From an uncultured Solobacterium sp. (lineage in GTDB: Bacteria > Bacillota_I > Bacilli_A > Erysipelotrichales > Erysipelotrichaceae), in assembly GCA_937910655.1 (NCBI GenBank), contig CALEMV010000268.1, positions 1 to 7,070 of the forward strand: a stretch of 7,070 bases of DNA, given 5' to 3'. Within the stretch, counting starts at the first letter, position 1, and each line of letters begins with the position of its first letter. The notes under the pieces were generated by a model. That model was not told where the DNA came from and did not search any database. It was given only the letters and a program-made list of their open reading frames with translations. Below, in pieces: positions 6,639 to 7,070 of this stretch. Both the position numbers and the translations under genes were made by a program.

Positions 6639-6642
6639 TGTT

Positions 6643-7070
6643 TTATCCTCCTAGATAAACTTTCTGAACTTGCTCGCTAGCAGCCAACTCTTGACCACTA
6701 CCCTCTAATGTTATTTTACCTGTTTCTAGCACATATGCACGATCAGCTATTGCTAATGCCATCTTTGCATTCTGTTCTACTAGTAATATTGTAGTACCTT
6801 GTTTGTTAATTTCTTCAATAATTCTAAAGATTTCTTTTACAAGCAATGGGGATAAACCCATGGATGGCTCATCCAATAATAGAATCTTTGGTCTAGCCAT
6901 TAACGCTCTACCCATCGCGAGCATCTGCTGTTCACCACCAGATAAGGTGCCGGCTAATTGTTTTTTACGTTCTTTTAAACGTGGGAATAATGTATAAACA
7001 CGCTCTAAGTCTTGTGCAATTCCTTCTTTATCTTTTCTTGTAAAGGCACCAAGATCAAGATTTTCTTCAA
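6643..7070 (-). CDS. livF: Branched-chain amino-acid ABC transporter ATP-binding protein LivF (5' end outside window)
   Basis: This is the C-terminal 141 residues of the LivF ATPase, which with LivG powers the LivHM permease for leucine, isoleucine and valine uptake. The open frame runs to the window edge; the Met at 6924 is internal, not the start. Visible parts, numbered from the first complete codon at 7068, are [15 protein letters not shown] (2-16), the ABC signature LSGGEQQ (42-48), Walker B ILLLDEP (62-68), and LLVEQNA (95-101). In the last, Gln99 takes the place of the usual switch histidine, as is normal for LivF. The end is the typical VYLGG. About 95 residues, including Walker A, lie beyond the window. 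Placement directly before a CBS-ACT gene with a four-base gap makes it the upstream member of an operon; livH, livM and livG are expected just past 7070. Confidence 0.93.
   Translation of the reverse strand, partial: EENLDLGAFTRKDKEGIAQDLERVYTLFPRLKERKKQLAGTLSGGEQQMLAMGRALMARPKILLLDEPSMGLSPLLVKEIFRIIEEINKQGTTILLVEQNAKMALAIADRAYVLETGKITLEGSGQELAASEQVQKVYLGG

Overview
The window looks like an ordinary chromosomal stretch of a low-GC Gram-positive bacterium (Bacillota). The evidence is AT-rich sequence, AGGAGG-type ribosome binding sites, a ComC-like prepilin peptidase, a LivF most like those of Clostridia/Erysipelotrichia, and tightly packed genes. A member of the Erysipelotrichia is plausible, but this is a guess from protein style rather than a demonstrated assignment. 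All eight genes lie on the minus strand, so transcription runs from high to low coordinates. No gap between genes reaches 100 bases. I see no RNA genes, insertion sequences, phage genes or CRISPR array.

Region 1 (7070 to about 5930) holds the 3' part of livF, the last ATPase of a branched-chain amino-acid ABC importer. Four bases later comes an AcuB-like protein with two CBS domains and one ACT domain. A good intrinsic terminator follows. A nucleotide- and amino-acid-sensing protein placed directly after an amino-acid importer suggests that it monitors import or metabolic state.

Region 2 (5899 to 2715) is a run of four membrane-protein genes: a 151-residue three-helix protein of unknown function, a VTT-domain (TVP38/TMEM64, DedA-like) protein, a type IV prepilin peptidase with both zinc-binding CxxC pairs and both catalytic aspartates, and an unusual 391-residue protein. 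The last appears to join four membrane helices to an EF-Tu-domain-2-like barrel and an SseB-like C-terminal domain. The prepilin peptidase gene carries a perfect 32-base palindrome in its coding sequence.

Region 3 (2705 to about 43) contains two unrelated metallo-aminopeptidases in tandem, M29 (PepS/AmpS) and then M18. A stem-loop separates them and a clear intrinsic terminator ends the unit. Both would act in cytosolic peptide turnover, releasing free amino acids.

No obvious new defence or mobile system is present. The items most worth a second look are the 32-base palindrome, the composite SseB-like membrane protein, and the importer/CBS-ACT pairing.
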